Shown: piece after piece, positions 1 to 6,562 of the stretch
Layout: the number at the start of each line of letters is the position of its first letter
How positions within the stretch are numbered: position 1 is the first letter of the stretch
DNA from: Goniomonas avonlea
Lineage: Eukaryota > Cryptophyceae > Goniomonadida > Goniomonadaceae
Length of the DNA stretch: 10,199 nt
NCBI GenBank assembly: GCA_003573635.1
Contig: QUTJ01031173.1
Span: 1-10,199, forward strand
Direction: 5' to 3'
The notes under the pieces: model-generated
The model's input: the letters and a program-made list of their open reading frames with translations, nothing else
Told to the model about the DNA's origin: nothing
Database searches by the model: none
Program-made: the position numbers and the translations under genes

Positions 1-40
1 GAGAGAGAAAGAGAGAGAAAGAGTGAGTGAGTGAAAAGGG
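1..40. repeat. GA/GAAA/GAGT simple repeat
   Basis: Degenerate purine-rich microsatellite at the left edge, followed by a (GT)n tract at 57-76. No coding signal; the short open frames crossing it are low-complexity artefacts. Confidence 0.8.
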
Positions 41-138
41 AGGAGGTGCCGCAGTGGTGTGTGTGTGTGTGTGTGTCCTACTCTGGTAGCGCGGGCAGGT
101 CTCTCAGTGGGCTCATCGGTCTGGAGGCATCTAGTGAG

Positions 139-340
139 AGAGAGAGAGAGTTTATTCAAGCCTGCTGGAAACCGCGGAGCGGCCAACAATCACACCTTTC
201 GGAGGATTAATCGGTCCAAGTGCAACGCCCACCCAGAAAAGAAAAGCTCTAGGACAAGACTGCGGACATCGGGAATCGAACCCAGAACCGGATCATGATG
301 TGGCGGGCCGCTAGCAACTAGGCCACACTCCCCTGACTCC
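139..340 (-). mobile_element. tRNA-derived SINE with (CT)n tail, flanked by 8-bp TSD
   Basis: The minus strand carries a pol III type 2 promoter. An A-box-like TGGCCTAGTTGCTAGCGG is followed by a B box GGGTTCGATTCC, spaced as in a tRNA. Then come a body of about 110 bp, an AATAAA (complement of 151-156) and a (CT)n tail at 139-150. CTAGTGAG occurs directly on both sides (131-138 and 341-348), as expected for a target-site duplication. The acceptor-stem halves pair poorly, so this is a SINE head rather than a working tRNA gene. Confidence 0.62.
262..329 (-). other. tRNA-like head of the SINE (A and B boxes)
   Basis: Region that folds only partly as a tRNA. The T arm has loop TTCGATT closed by mostly paired GGG/CCC. 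The A box is near consensus; the acceptor stem has mismatches. The anticodon cannot be set with confidence. It supplies the internal pol III promoter of the element. Confidence 0.5.
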
Positions 341-468
341 CTAGTGAGTGAGTGTGAGAGAGAGATCATCGGCCCAACTCCCGTCGCCGCTCCCTCTTCT
401 TTGGGGGGAGAGGATAAAGCTGATTTACCCTGTGGGGTGATGTGGTTGGTGATATAAAAGAGTGCAGT

Positions 469-471
<3 letters not shown>

Positions 472-507
<36 letters not shown>
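472..507. repeat. (CT)18 microsatellite
   Basis: Uninterrupted CT dinucleotide tract. The flanks (341-471 and 508-656) show no exon or other feature that I can support. Confidence 0.9.
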
Positions 508-508
<1 letters not shown>

Positions 509-656
509 ACACATTCGAAACACTTTCGAATCGCTATTTGAAAGCGAGACAGGAGCACGCGCATGAGCTTTTGCTATCTAAATCCCCGCGAGGGTTGATC
601 TTCAAGTTTGATCGCGGTTTGCAGGATGCTTGCGGTTCCGAGTCAAGGCCCTACTT

Positions 657-702
657 CTAGGCCTCGACTTGGAGCAGCGAGGCACCTCTCGCCTCAAAAT
701 AA
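657..702 (-). pseudogene. Partial duplicate of the last-exon 3' end
   Basis: Near-identical copy of the final codons of the last exon, lacking about a dozen bases present at 1133-1145. In the right frame it ends LLQVEA and TAG, against LLQVEEA and TAG in the gene. No transmembrane segment precedes it. A weaker copy of the 3' flank also occurs at about 931-1019 relative to 1041-1128 (shared ACCTGAGCAGGGGG and CCAACCTACGC). Probably the remnant of a tandem duplication of the gene's 3' end. Confidence 0.5.
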
Positions 703-729
703 ACCAGCTCTGAGAGTGCAGGGGTAGAG

Positions 730-731
<2 letters not shown>

Positions 732-769
<38 letters not shown>

Positions 770-826
770 GCACGAAGCACCTAGGAAGCTGCAGAGCAGC
801 CACAGATCCGTAGATCTGCCTAGGAG
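732..826 (-). repeat. Dispersed CCTAGG-hairpin element with (CT)n tail, copy 1
   Basis: Body 766-826 beside a pure GA/CT tract (732-765). It contains the perfect hairpin CAGATC-CGTA-GATCTG (803-818), a second small hairpin GCTGC-AGA-GCAGC, and CCTAGG at both ends. Copies recur at 3190-3259 (opposite strand) and 9636-9710, each with the CT tract at the same end, so the tract is part of the element like a SINE tail. Part of the sequence next to the tail resembles the tail-proximal SINE body at 151-190. Confidence 0.65.
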
Positions 827-955
827 TAGCTTGGATTACCCGGTAAGCACTGAGAGTGCGGGAGAGAGGAGAGGAATTGCTTTTCTCTCAAACGTGTCCT
901 CACTGATTTGCGCTCTCAGACTCCAAAAGTACCTGAGCAGGGGGCAGCGGCCGGG

Positions 956-961
956 TTTATT
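956..961 (-). promoter_or_regulatory. Poly(A) signal AATAAA
   Basis: AATAAA on the minus strand about 149 bp after the TAG of the last exon, in the context GATAAAATAAACCC. Distance and strand suit the 3' end of the membrane-protein gene. Cleavage would fall around 930-945. Confidence 0.5.
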
Positions 962-1109
962 TTATCGTCGACACCGTGACAGCTGCAGTAGCCCCAACCT
1001 ACGCATGTCCTCGCGAGACCAGTATCGTGGCACACGCAAAACCTGAGCAGGGGGGCACTGGGGCAGCGCCGGGCTCGGGTGGATGTCACCGGCAACACAG
1101 TGGCCAAAC

Positions 1110-1291
1110 CTACGCCTCCTCGACTTGGAGCAGCGGCTCGGCCAGAGGCACCTCTCGCCTCCAACCAGCCCTGCGGCGGACAAGAGTTGCCAGGAACGCG
1201 AGAGCCAGAGCCCCAGTGGCAACGACCGCGCCCACAACAATCAAGGCAACAGCCCAGGTTTGGAGCCCGTGGGGCGCTGGGCTTGCTCCAC
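1110..1291 (-). CDS. Exon 9 (last): transmembrane helix and cytoplasmic tail
   Basis: Terminal exon of 182 bp with acceptor CTTGCCACAG|GTGG, entering in phase 1. It reads GASPAPHGLQTW, then an uninterrupted hydrophobic stretch of about 25 residues (AVALIVVGAVV ... LAFLATLV). RRRAGWRRE follows as a clear stop-transfer signal, then a short tail ending PLLQVEEA and TAG. This is the signature of a single-pass type I membrane protein with a cytoplasmic tail of about 22 residues. The tail has no obvious ITAM, kinase or endocytic Tyr motif; it does have an acidic dileucine-like patch (AEPLLQVEE). A poly(A) signal lies about 150 bp beyond the stop. Confidence 0.72.
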
Positions 1292-1358
1292 CTGTGGCAA
1301 GTGCGTGGGTTTGGGTGCCATACCATAATTGACAGAGGCGGGGGATACAACAGGGTAC

Positions 1359-1400
1359 CTTGCAGAACTGGGTATCGCTGTCAGAAGAGAGTCCAACAAA
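1359..1400 (-). pseudogene. Decayed duplicate of exon 8
   Basis: Tandem copy of exon 8 within intron 8-9. It starts FVGLSSDS, as the intact copy does, but then reads DTQFCK. It is 42 bp rather than 40, so it would leave in phase 0 and put the last exon out of frame. The acceptor bases present in the intact copy (CCCGCAG|TTT) are missing here (CCCG|TTT), while the donor GCAAG|GTACCC is kept. The surrounding repeat covers 1321-1451 and 1562-1687. Most likely a dead exon copy; use as an alternative exon would need another acceptor and would change the tail. Confidence 0.6.
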
Positions 1401-1593
1401 CGGGAGCGAAGACGGAGGGGGAGGCGCAGTGTAGTACGGCGCAGGACTCTCCACCCACTCTCGCTCTGTCTCTGTCTCTCCGAGTCCCCCACCCGCACCC
1501 CTCTCTCTGTGTCCCCAAGCCCATCGCTCCTTGACATAATTGATCAATAAATATATCACAATACCATAATTGATCAACAGGGCAACGGGGTAC

Positions 1594-1633
1594 CTTGCAG
1601 GACTGGGCCGCTGTCAGAAGAGAGTCCAACAAA
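1594..1633 (-). CDS. Exon 8: 40-bp linker exon, intact copy of a duplicated pair
   Basis: Exon of 40 bp reading FVGLSSDSGPVLQ plus one base. It enters in phase 0 and leaves in phase 1, exactly what exon 7 and the last exon need, so the join gives ...KAEK-FVGLSS ... VLQ-G-GASP. The acceptor is strong (CTCCGCCTTTGCTCCCGCAG) and the donor is TGCAAG|GTACCCC. A second copy of the whole segment lies 241 bp away, nearer the last exon. That copy lacks the acceptor CAG and has a length change that breaks the phase. The exon probably encodes part of the stalk just outside the membrane. Confidence 0.6.
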
Positions 1634-1841
1634 CTGCGGGAGCAAAGGCGGAGGGGGAGGCGCAGTGTAGTACGGCGCAGGACTCGCCCCAGGAGCACGA
1701 GACAGGGCGGCCACGATGCAGGTACTGGAGCTTCCTAGGGTCTAGCAAACGTGTCAACGCTGGCCCACAGCACGGCATTTCTCTACATGTGCGTGTGTCT
1801 ATATTACTATCTAGATACTTGAGCGCGGGTGGCCACTGGGC

Positions 1842-2210
1842 ACAGGCACAGCAAGGACAGTGTGGCACTGACACAGCAATGTGGCACTNNCACACCAANG
1901 ACAGGCACAGCAAGGACAGTGTGGCACTGACACAGCAATGTGGCACTGGCACACCAAGGACAGGCACAGCAAGGACAGTGTGGCACTGACACAGCAATGT
2001 GGCACTCTCACACCAAGGACAGGCACAGCAAGGACAGTGTGGCACTGACACAGCAATGTGGCACTGGCACACCAAGGACAGGCACAGCAAGGACAGTGTG
2101 GCACTGACACAGCAATGTGGCACTCTCACACCAAGGACAGGGACAGGCACAGCAAGGACAGTGTGGCACTGGCTGACACAGCAATGTAGCACTGGCACAC
2201 ACTGGCACAG
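1842..2210. repeat. 59-bp minisatellite with alternating subtypes
   Basis: Units starting ACAGGCACAGCAAGGACAG occur at 1842, 1901, 1960, 2019, 2078 and 2143 (the last step is 6 bp longer). Each unit has TGGCAC-TGACACAGCAATGTGGCACT and then either GG or CT before CACACCAAGGAC. The two variants alternate, giving a 118-bp higher-order period. Ns fall at 1889-1890 and 1899. It lies in the intron between exons 8 and 7. Confidence 0.9.
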
Positions 2211-2574
2211 CAATGCCTGAGTGCTCCACGGGGAACCACCGGAGTGTTACACGCAAGGAGAGACACAAATGCTACACTCGACGAGTAGTACAGAGTGGTC
2301 CACAATAACGAAGCATCACTTAATGAATAATGAAGCATCACAACCTACTTCGGGGGGATAAGAGACACGAGTGCTACACATTGCTGTGTCAGTCACAGCC
2401 GGACTTGAATCTCGTACGCCGTTCGATCCAGGAGAGAGAGGGGAAGGGAAGATAGATAGGGAGATAGAGAGATAGATAGAGAGACAGATGCAGAGAGTTG
2501 GAGTGAGTGAGTGAGTAAGTGAGTGTGAGAGAGGATTCAAGCCATTCAGAACCGCTGAGCGAGTGAGAGAGCAC
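2211..2574. other. Intron remainder without a gene
   Basis: Holds a short duplicated motif (GAAGCATCAC, twice near 2310-2341), then GATA/GAGA/GAGT simple repeats (2431-2530) and the SINE-like relic. No supported exon. Confidence 0.5.
2522..2566 (-). repeat. Degenerate tail-end copy of the SINE or hairpin family
   Basis: GATTCAAGCCATTCAGAACCG after a GA-rich tract resembles ATTCAAGCCTGCTGGAAACCG at 153-173. The match is only partial, so this is a possible old relic. Confidence 0.35.
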
Positions 2575-2715
2575 CTTCTCCGCCTTGATCACCATGGTCT
2601 TCAGCGAGGGCATGCTGGTCTGCAGAACCATCGTGGACAGTCCAAGCGAGGTCGGCGAAGAGCCAAAACATTTGTTGTACAGCACAAACGCAGGGTCCTC
2701 CGAGCTGCTAACGTT
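2575..2715 (-). CDS. Exon 7: membrane-proximal ectodomain exon
   Basis: Exon of up to 141 bp (47 codons, phase 0/0). It begins NVSSSEDPAFVLYNKCFG, continues LGLSTMVLQTSM and ends TMVIKAEK at donor GAGAAG|GTGCTC. A branch-point-like CCTAAC lies about 12 bp before the acceptor CGCTAG. The GC-rich third positions and alternating hydrophobic residues look coding, and the flanks are simple repeats. NVS is a sequon. The key support is that its phase-0 donor is the phase needed by exon 8, whose 40 bp then deliver the phase-1 junction required by the last exon. Confidence 0.5.
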
Positions 2716-3189
2716 CTAGCGATGGTGTTAGGCCTCAATCTGTTATGTCATCAGGATTGCTACCCGTTCTAGCGATGGTATGGCAGGCATCCACTGACCT
2801 GTCACAGCACACGGAGAGAGACAAACACAGAGAGAGTGTGTGCGAGGGCGAGAGACAGAGAGAAAAGCCTGCCTGCCTGCCTGATACTGCGTGTCACTGT
2901 CTGTGCCTCCCCCCCCCTCTCTGAAGCCCCCTAAAGAGGAAACCGAGCGTTTTACTGCTGATGGTTGAGCATTCTCTGGTGAGATCTGCCCCAGGTCACG
3001 GGGGAGAGGGGGAGGGGAGAGGGTGAGAGGGAGTGATACAGTAAACCCCCCCCCCCCACTGTCCCTGCCCCTGTCACGGTCCGTCTCCCCCGTGCACCTC
3101 CCCTCCTAATTCCCCAGGCTCCAACAGTGAATGCTCTTGGTTTAGGCCGCATGGCACTCTCTCCCTCTATCTCTTATCTCCTCTTTTCG
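2716..3189. other. Intron between exons 7 and 6
   Basis: Contains a 15-bp direct repeat CGTTCTAGCGATGGT at 2712 and 2765, a GA/CCTG low-complexity stretch (2812-2883) and a run of 12 C (3046-3057). No supported exon or RNA gene. Confidence 0.5.
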
Positions 3190-3259
3190 CTCCTAGGCAG
3201 ATCTACGGATCTGTGGCTGCTCTGCCGTTTCCTAGGTGCTTGAATACTCTCTCTCTCTC
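3190..3259 (+). repeat. Dispersed CCTAGG-hairpin element, copy 2
   Basis: Same element in the opposite orientation: CCTAGG, hairpin CAGATC-TACG-GATCTG, CCTAGG, then TGCTTGAATA and a (CT)n tract at 3247-3259. Near-identical to the other two copies, so probably recently active or recently duplicated. Confidence 0.65.
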
Positions 3260-3378
3260 CCTCAACAGCTAAAAGTGTTCTCTGCCAAGTCTGCGATGCG
3301 AACGAACTCGCCCTCAACGAACTCGCCCTCTCGTTCCACAAATTCCTGGCCATTGAGCTAACAATAAACAATATTTAC

Positions 3379-3441
3379 CTGGCCGCCCAACATGGTGAGG
3401 TGGTAGGTATCGTCCCCCAGCGCGCTAGCGTTTACGATCAC
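3379..3441 (-). CDS. Exon 6: short membrane-proximal exon
   Basis: Candidate exon of 63 bp (21 codons, phase 0/0). It begins VIVNASALGDD and ends HLTMLGGQ at donor GGCCAG|GTAAATAT. The acceptor ACCCTCGCAG follows a T-rich tract. The exon is clearly more GC-rich than its flanks. A longer version back to 3504 stays open and reads YDVYVGANG, echoing YVGNQG of exon 1, but its codons are AT-rich and its acceptor poor, so I prefer the short form. NAS is a sequon. It joins exons 5 and 7 in phase. Function unknown. Confidence 0.45.
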
Positions 3442-3585
3442 CTGCGAGGGTATTAAAATACCGTTGGCTCCCACATATACATCATATTGTGTAAAACACT
3501 GGTTCTAATATTGTATGTATGGATTTATGTCTGTTGCCCTTGCGTATTTCATTATGACAAGGACACTTAATTCCACGTCTCTTAG

Positions 3586-3632
3586 ATATTAGGTAGATAT
3601 TAGATAGTAGATATTAGGTATAATACTCGACG
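3586..3632. repeat. TAGATATTAG short tandem repeat
   Basis: Imperfect repeats of TAGATATTAG and TAGATAGTAG in an AT-rich patch of the exon 6 to exon 5 intron. Confidence 0.6.
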
Positions 3633-3650
3633 CTGTCCATCATACGATAG

Positions 3651-3965
3651 GGAAGACGAAAAAATCAGTTAGAACGGGCCCTTCGGTTTACACTTCCTGA
3701 ATATGTTCCTGCTGCTCAATGTATGAACCCGTATTTTGAGACCATGTCCAAGTGGGGTGCTCGGCAGCTCGCACAAAAGAAAATTCCACAAAGGTATGTG
3801 GGCTCGTCCGGTGGAGATATGGCACTGCGAGGTGCTTCAGCCGTCTTTCTCTTCGGACAATTCGCAAGTGTGAGTGATCGGTTGGGCCGTTGCACTCGCC
3901 AGGATTCGCATTCCTTGAGGAGACGCGAATCTCTGAGTGGCTTGGTTCTGGCTTTGGTCAAATGA
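3651..3965 (+). CDS. Unassigned plus-strand open frame in intron
   Basis: Open stretch of 104 codons from after a TAG to a TGA. It reads LPEYVPAAQCMNPYF, MSKWGARQLAQKK and SGGDMALRGASAVFLFGQ, a balanced composition unlike the repeat-derived frames nearby. The first ATG is at 3723. GT sites that could serve as donors follow CCACAAAG (3793) and CGCAAGT (3870), so it may be a fragment of a spliced plus-strand gene, a decayed insertion, or chance. The opposite frame over the same bases is also open, which weakens the case. I recognise no domain. Confidence 0.25.
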   Translation, partial: GRRKNQLERALRFTLPEYVPAAQCMNPYFETMSKWGARQLAQKKIPQRYVGSSGGDMALRGASAVFLFGQFASVSDRLGRCTRQDSHSLRRRESLSGLVLALVK

Positions 3966-4090
3966 CCAAAGACCTCTTGGTTACTCTACGCTGCCCACCT
4001 TCTACGGCCTGTTGAACCGGATATTATATATAGGTATAATCCTCTATGCTCTCCTTAGGTACACTAAACGGGGTGTTACTTTTGTACACG

Positions 4091-4555
4091 TTGGCAAACC
4101 TGAGTGATGCACAGATGTTCTTCAGAAAGCAACGTGGCCTTGAACAGATTGTCACAACTCTTTTCAATACCACTAAATAAGGGATAAGAAAAATACTAGC
4201 AAACCGATTGGCAAACCTGAGTGATGCACAGATGTTCTTCAGAAAGCAACGTGGCCTTGAACAGATTGTCACAACTCTTTTCAATACCACTAAATAAGGG
4301 ATAAGAAAAATACTAGCAAACCGATTGGCAAACCTGAGTGATGCACAGATGTTCTTCAGAAAGCAACGTGGCCTGGACCAGCACCCATTGTCCAAACGAC
4401 TCTTTTCAATACCACTATATAAGGTATAATAACAACCGATTGGCAAACCTGGGTGATGCACGGANCATGTTCTTCAGAAAGCAACGTGGCCTTGAACAGC
4501 ATCACAAACCATTGCCTTGTGGGCGTTGGGAGTGGACTGAGCAGCTGCAGGTGTA
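4091..4555. repeat. 117-bp tandem repeat with conserved short frame
   Basis: Units begin TTGGCAAACCTGAGTGATGCA at 4091, 4208, 4325 and 4440. The first two are nearly identical, the third diverges in its second half, and the fourth is partial and contains one N. The plus strand of every unit encodes LANLSDAQMFFRKQRGL with only conservative changes, and the fourth copy stays in frame. A pyrimidine-rich acceptor-like CTCTCCTTAG lies at 4049-4058 before copy 1, and a donor-like CTGCAG|GTGTAA ends copy 4. Confidence 0.8.
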
Positions 4556-4639
4556 AAGTGAATCAATAGCCGTGACTGTTGAATGGATTCTTAGACTTAG
4601 ACGAAGTAGCAATAGTCCCAGGGCCCAACGTCTGCTCAA

Positions 4640-4800
4640 GAGGCAAACCCACCATCAGGGGGGCGGACCGCGACTGTTGAATAGTGAATACAGGGGGGGC
4701 AGTCATCAGAATTATTAGAAGCAAACGTGGAGAAGAAACAAACCCACCAAGAGGTGGGCGGATAAACTTTCTGGAATTGAATCGTGAATGCAGACCCGGA
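4640..4800. repeat. Imperfect direct repeat of about 95-bp spacing
   Basis: CAAACCCACCATCAGGGGGG at about 4645 and CAAACCCACCAAGAGGTGGG at about 4739 each lead, after GGCGGA, to a GAATAGTGAATACAG-like end. Non-coding as far as I can tell. Confidence 0.55.
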
Positions 4801-4871
4801 ACAAGTCACATTGAACCAGCCATGAGAACGTAAACAGAGCTGCAACATGTGACCTGTATGTGTTACGCATG

Positions 4872-4928
4872 TGCACATTACGTCACGGGCATATGCGCAC
4901 ATTACGTCACGGGCATATGCGCACATTA
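4872..4928. repeat. 24-bp tandem repeat with CRE-like cores
   Basis: Two and a half copies of CACATTACGTCACGGGCATATGCG. Each full copy contains TTACGTCA (minus strand TGACGTAA), close to the ATF/CREB site, plus the palindrome GCATATGC. Confidence 0.75.
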
Positions 4929-4937
4929 GGTGTCACG

Positions 4938-5022
4938 GTTTCAATCCTGGACCAATCCATCCACAAAAACATTGGCTATCTTCATTAATTGGAAAAATCA
5001 ATTTTAGCACGTACTGGTACGG
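4938..5022. repeat. Dispersed repeat, copy A
   Basis: GTTTCAATCCTGGACCAATC, then CAAAAACATTGGC, then TTTTAGCACGTA. The same three blocks recur at 6502-6562 with a shorter last spacer. AACCAGAAGGCACTAG follows at 5029-5044. Confidence 0.75.
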
Positions 5023-5184
5023 TATTTAACCAGAAGGCACTAGCCTCGTCAGTGAGAGAATATTGTCTTTCGACTGTCCCTTTGCCAAGTTCAGGCAAGG
5101 ATCTGGTCTGATTCAGACGAAGTCTGAATTCAGAGAGCAGAAACAACCGATTGAGAATCTGACGACGGCAGATTACGAACGTAC

Positions 5185-5238
5185 CTTGAGCGAAGCATGG
5201 ATAGTCCTGAAGGCACAGTCGGCGGAGCGGACGCCAGC
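5185..5238 (-). CDS. Exon 5: short membrane-proximal exon
   Basis: Candidate exon of 54 bp (18 codons, phase 0/0) reading AGVRSADCAFRTIHASLK. It has one of the best acceptors in the window, GTTCCTCCCCTCCCCAG, and a good donor, CTCAAG|GTACGTTC. The product flows into exon 6 (SLK then VIVNAS) with no phase change. The upstream sequence in the same frame is Pro/Ala/Ser-rich and could be coding if a more distal acceptor is used. A 118-codon plus-strand open frame (5063-5419) covers the same bases, but it lacks an ATG start and splice support. No domain recognised; the single cysteine may pair with the one in exon 7. Confidence 0.45.
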
Positions 5239-5544
5239 CTGGGGAGGGGAGGAACCTGCCCAGACGGTTCCGACCATGGGCCCCAGCGAGGGCAGGAACA
5301 GGAACGGAGGCGCAGGCGATACAGGGGCAGGCGATACAGGGGCAGACGCACCCTCAAGAGTTTCCATGACCAAGTTCATGAGCGGAAACACTGAGAATGT
5401 TGAACACACGTCTGCGTGACTGTGTTACAAACGGCAGTTGCAAAACATGGTCGAGCCCTGTCGGGATCCCTCAGAGCTTTGACCTTGACCTTGCCGGCCC
5501 CCAATCAGGCAGTTTTGGCATTGTCGCAGCAACGAAACAGAGGA

Positions 5545-5735
5545 GGGGAGAGTTGAGGGAGAAGGCAAAGGGAGAGGAGAGGAGGAAGAGGGAAGAACAA
5601 GGAGAGGGGGAGGAGGAAGAAGAGGGAACGGACCAGCAGAAGAGAGGGAGAGGAGGGGAGAGTTGAAGGAGAGGGCAAAGGGAGAGGAGAGGAGTTGAAC
5701 AGGAGAGGGAGAGGAGGAAGAAGAGGGAACTAGTT
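5545..5735. repeat. Long purine tract, left arm of an inverted repeat
   Basis: About 190 bp of almost pure GGAGA/GGGA purine with internal direct repeats (GGAGAGTTGA and GGCAAAGGGAGAGGAGAGGA, each twice). Its 3' part, GAGTTGAACAGGAGAGGGAG at about 5692, is inverted at about 5836-5856. Confidence 0.7.
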
Positions 5736-5807
5736 GTAAGTAATATGCAATCTGGAATTGGTAGGGCCCTATGGGAATTCTGTGGAGTCAAAACTATCCA
5801 AGCTCGC

Positions 5808-5888
5808 CTAAGCTTGAGCCTCTCTCCCCTCCTCTCCCCCTCTCCTGTTCAACTCCCTCTTCTTCCTCCTCTCCTCGAGCTTAGCTTG
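5808..5888. repeat. Pyrimidine arm of the inverted repeat, enclosed by a second stem
   Basis: Pyrimidine tract complementary to the purine tract about 120 bp upstream. Just outside it, CAAGCTCGCCTAAGCTTGAG and CTCGAGCTTAGCTTG pair as a second, nested stem. Confidence 0.6.
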
Positions 5889-5983
5889 CACGAGAACTCC
5901 GTTGTCGTTTGTCGAAATCAGATACCTTGTTCGAGAGAGTAGATATTATATATCTCTATACATTCCTCTCTCTTTCTCAGAAA

Positions 5984-6010
5984 TATCTCTATATATATTA
6001 TATATAGAGA
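5984..6010. repeat. AT-rich perfect inverted repeat
   Basis: TCTCTATATATA and TATATATAGAGA separated by one base. It could form a hairpin just downstream of the exon 4 stop codon on the minus strand. Confidence 0.65.
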
Positions 6011-6034
6011 GAGTTTCAGACAGAGAGATATCGA

Positions 6035-6346
6035 TCAAGAAATATTCTCAATACATAGAATAGTACGGGTCGCACCGGAACCAACCACCGTGCCAGTGAA
6101 CCTGCCATTAGAGCCGACACTGCCTTGCAGACCAACGGCGACCATGCCACAAGGGTTTGCACTGGTCCAATCCCCAGGCAGCAACGCGATTGTGCCTGTC
6201 GAGTCCATCGAACCGGACACGATGTAACTACTGCTGCATGCTGCAGCAAAGAAAGAGAGCGTGCCCTCCACAGCGGCCCCCGACACGCTTGAAATATACA
6301 AGTGGAAACCGAGGGGCTTGAGACAGTTGTAGGTGCCACCCCACGT
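6035..6346 (-). CDS. Exon 4: complete extracellular module 2 in one exon
   Basis: The best-preserved module. It begins TWGGTYNCLKPLGF after acceptor TTGTCTGCAG and runs through LYISSVSG, GTLSFF, a cysteine, YIVSGSMD, LLPGDWTSANPCG, VGLQGSVG and FTGTVVGSG to a TGA at 6035-6037. Four cysteines (NC, AAC, PCG, LC) could form two disulphides. It joins exon 3 in phase 0. The 3' boundary is uncertain. A phase-1 donor TCCG|GTGCGA would end the exon at 6076, but I find no partner that restores phase 0 for exon 5. Reading through gives a stop 14 codons later, which would make a secreted short form, though no AATAAA follows closely. I recall similar W-G-Y-C ... GTV modules in uncharacterised extracellular proteins, without a family name. 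Confidence 0.7.
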   Translation of the reverse strand, partial: TWGGTYNCLKPLGFHLYISSVSGAAVEGTLSFFAAACSSSYIVSGSMDSTGTIALLPGDWTSANPCGMVAVGLQGSVGSNGRFTGTVVGSGATRTILCIENIS

Positions 6347-6501
6347 CTGCAGACAAGACGAGTTAGCGTGCTAGTGCCTGCTGGTTGACTCCGTGAACGT
6401 TGCTAGCACGTTGTTTTTCATAGATAGCAAACCGATAAACTGAATCTGCTTGGGCATTTGGTAGAGAACCGGCCTATCGGCCACTTTGTGGTCTCGCTCT
6501 A

Positions 6502-6562
6502 GTTTCAATCCTGGACCAATCCATCGACAAAAACATTGGCAATAAATCCAGTTTAGCACGTA
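6502..6562. repeat. Dispersed repeat, copy B
   Basis: Second copy of the GTTTCAATCCTGGACCAATC ... CAAAAACATTGGC ... TTTAGCACGTA element, same orientation as copy A, in the intron between exons 4 and 3. Confidence 0.75.

Larger units (their letters stand above)
1321..1687. repeat. 241-bp tandem duplication containing exon 8
   Basis: Segments 1321-1451 and 1562-1687 are close copies with a period of 241 bp, both starting TACCATAATTGA and ending GGCGCAGGACTC. The unit covers exon 8, its donor and its polypyrimidine tract. The spacer 1452-1561 is CT-rich and then AT-rich. Confidence 0.85.

Noticed and set aside
766-826. Helitron 3' end (hairpin followed by CTAG)
   Set aside because: The hairpin lies almost directly against CTAG rather than about 10 bp away, no TC-type 5' end is found, and the CT tail fits a SINE-like element better.
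1614-2213. 199-codon minus-strand cysteine-rich repeat protein
   Set aside because: It is the 59-bp minisatellite in translation. The unit is not a multiple of three, so the apparent repeats only cycle through frames by chance.
2419-2431. B-box-like GTTCGATCC suggesting a second tRNA or SINE
   Set aside because: No A box at the right distance on the same strand and no tRNA-like pairing.
4636-4926. 96-codon minus-strand open frame with several cysteines
   Set aside because: Its N-terminus is the translated 24-bp repeat and the rest spans an imperfect direct repeat. It has no splice support, and exons 5 and 6 already join in phase without it.
5063-5419. 118-codon plus-strand open frame
   Set aside because: Starts at TTG with no ATG, its C-terminal part is a GATACAGGGGCAG repeat, and it overlaps a better supported minus-strand exon with strong splice sites. 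Not excluded, but not listed as a gene.
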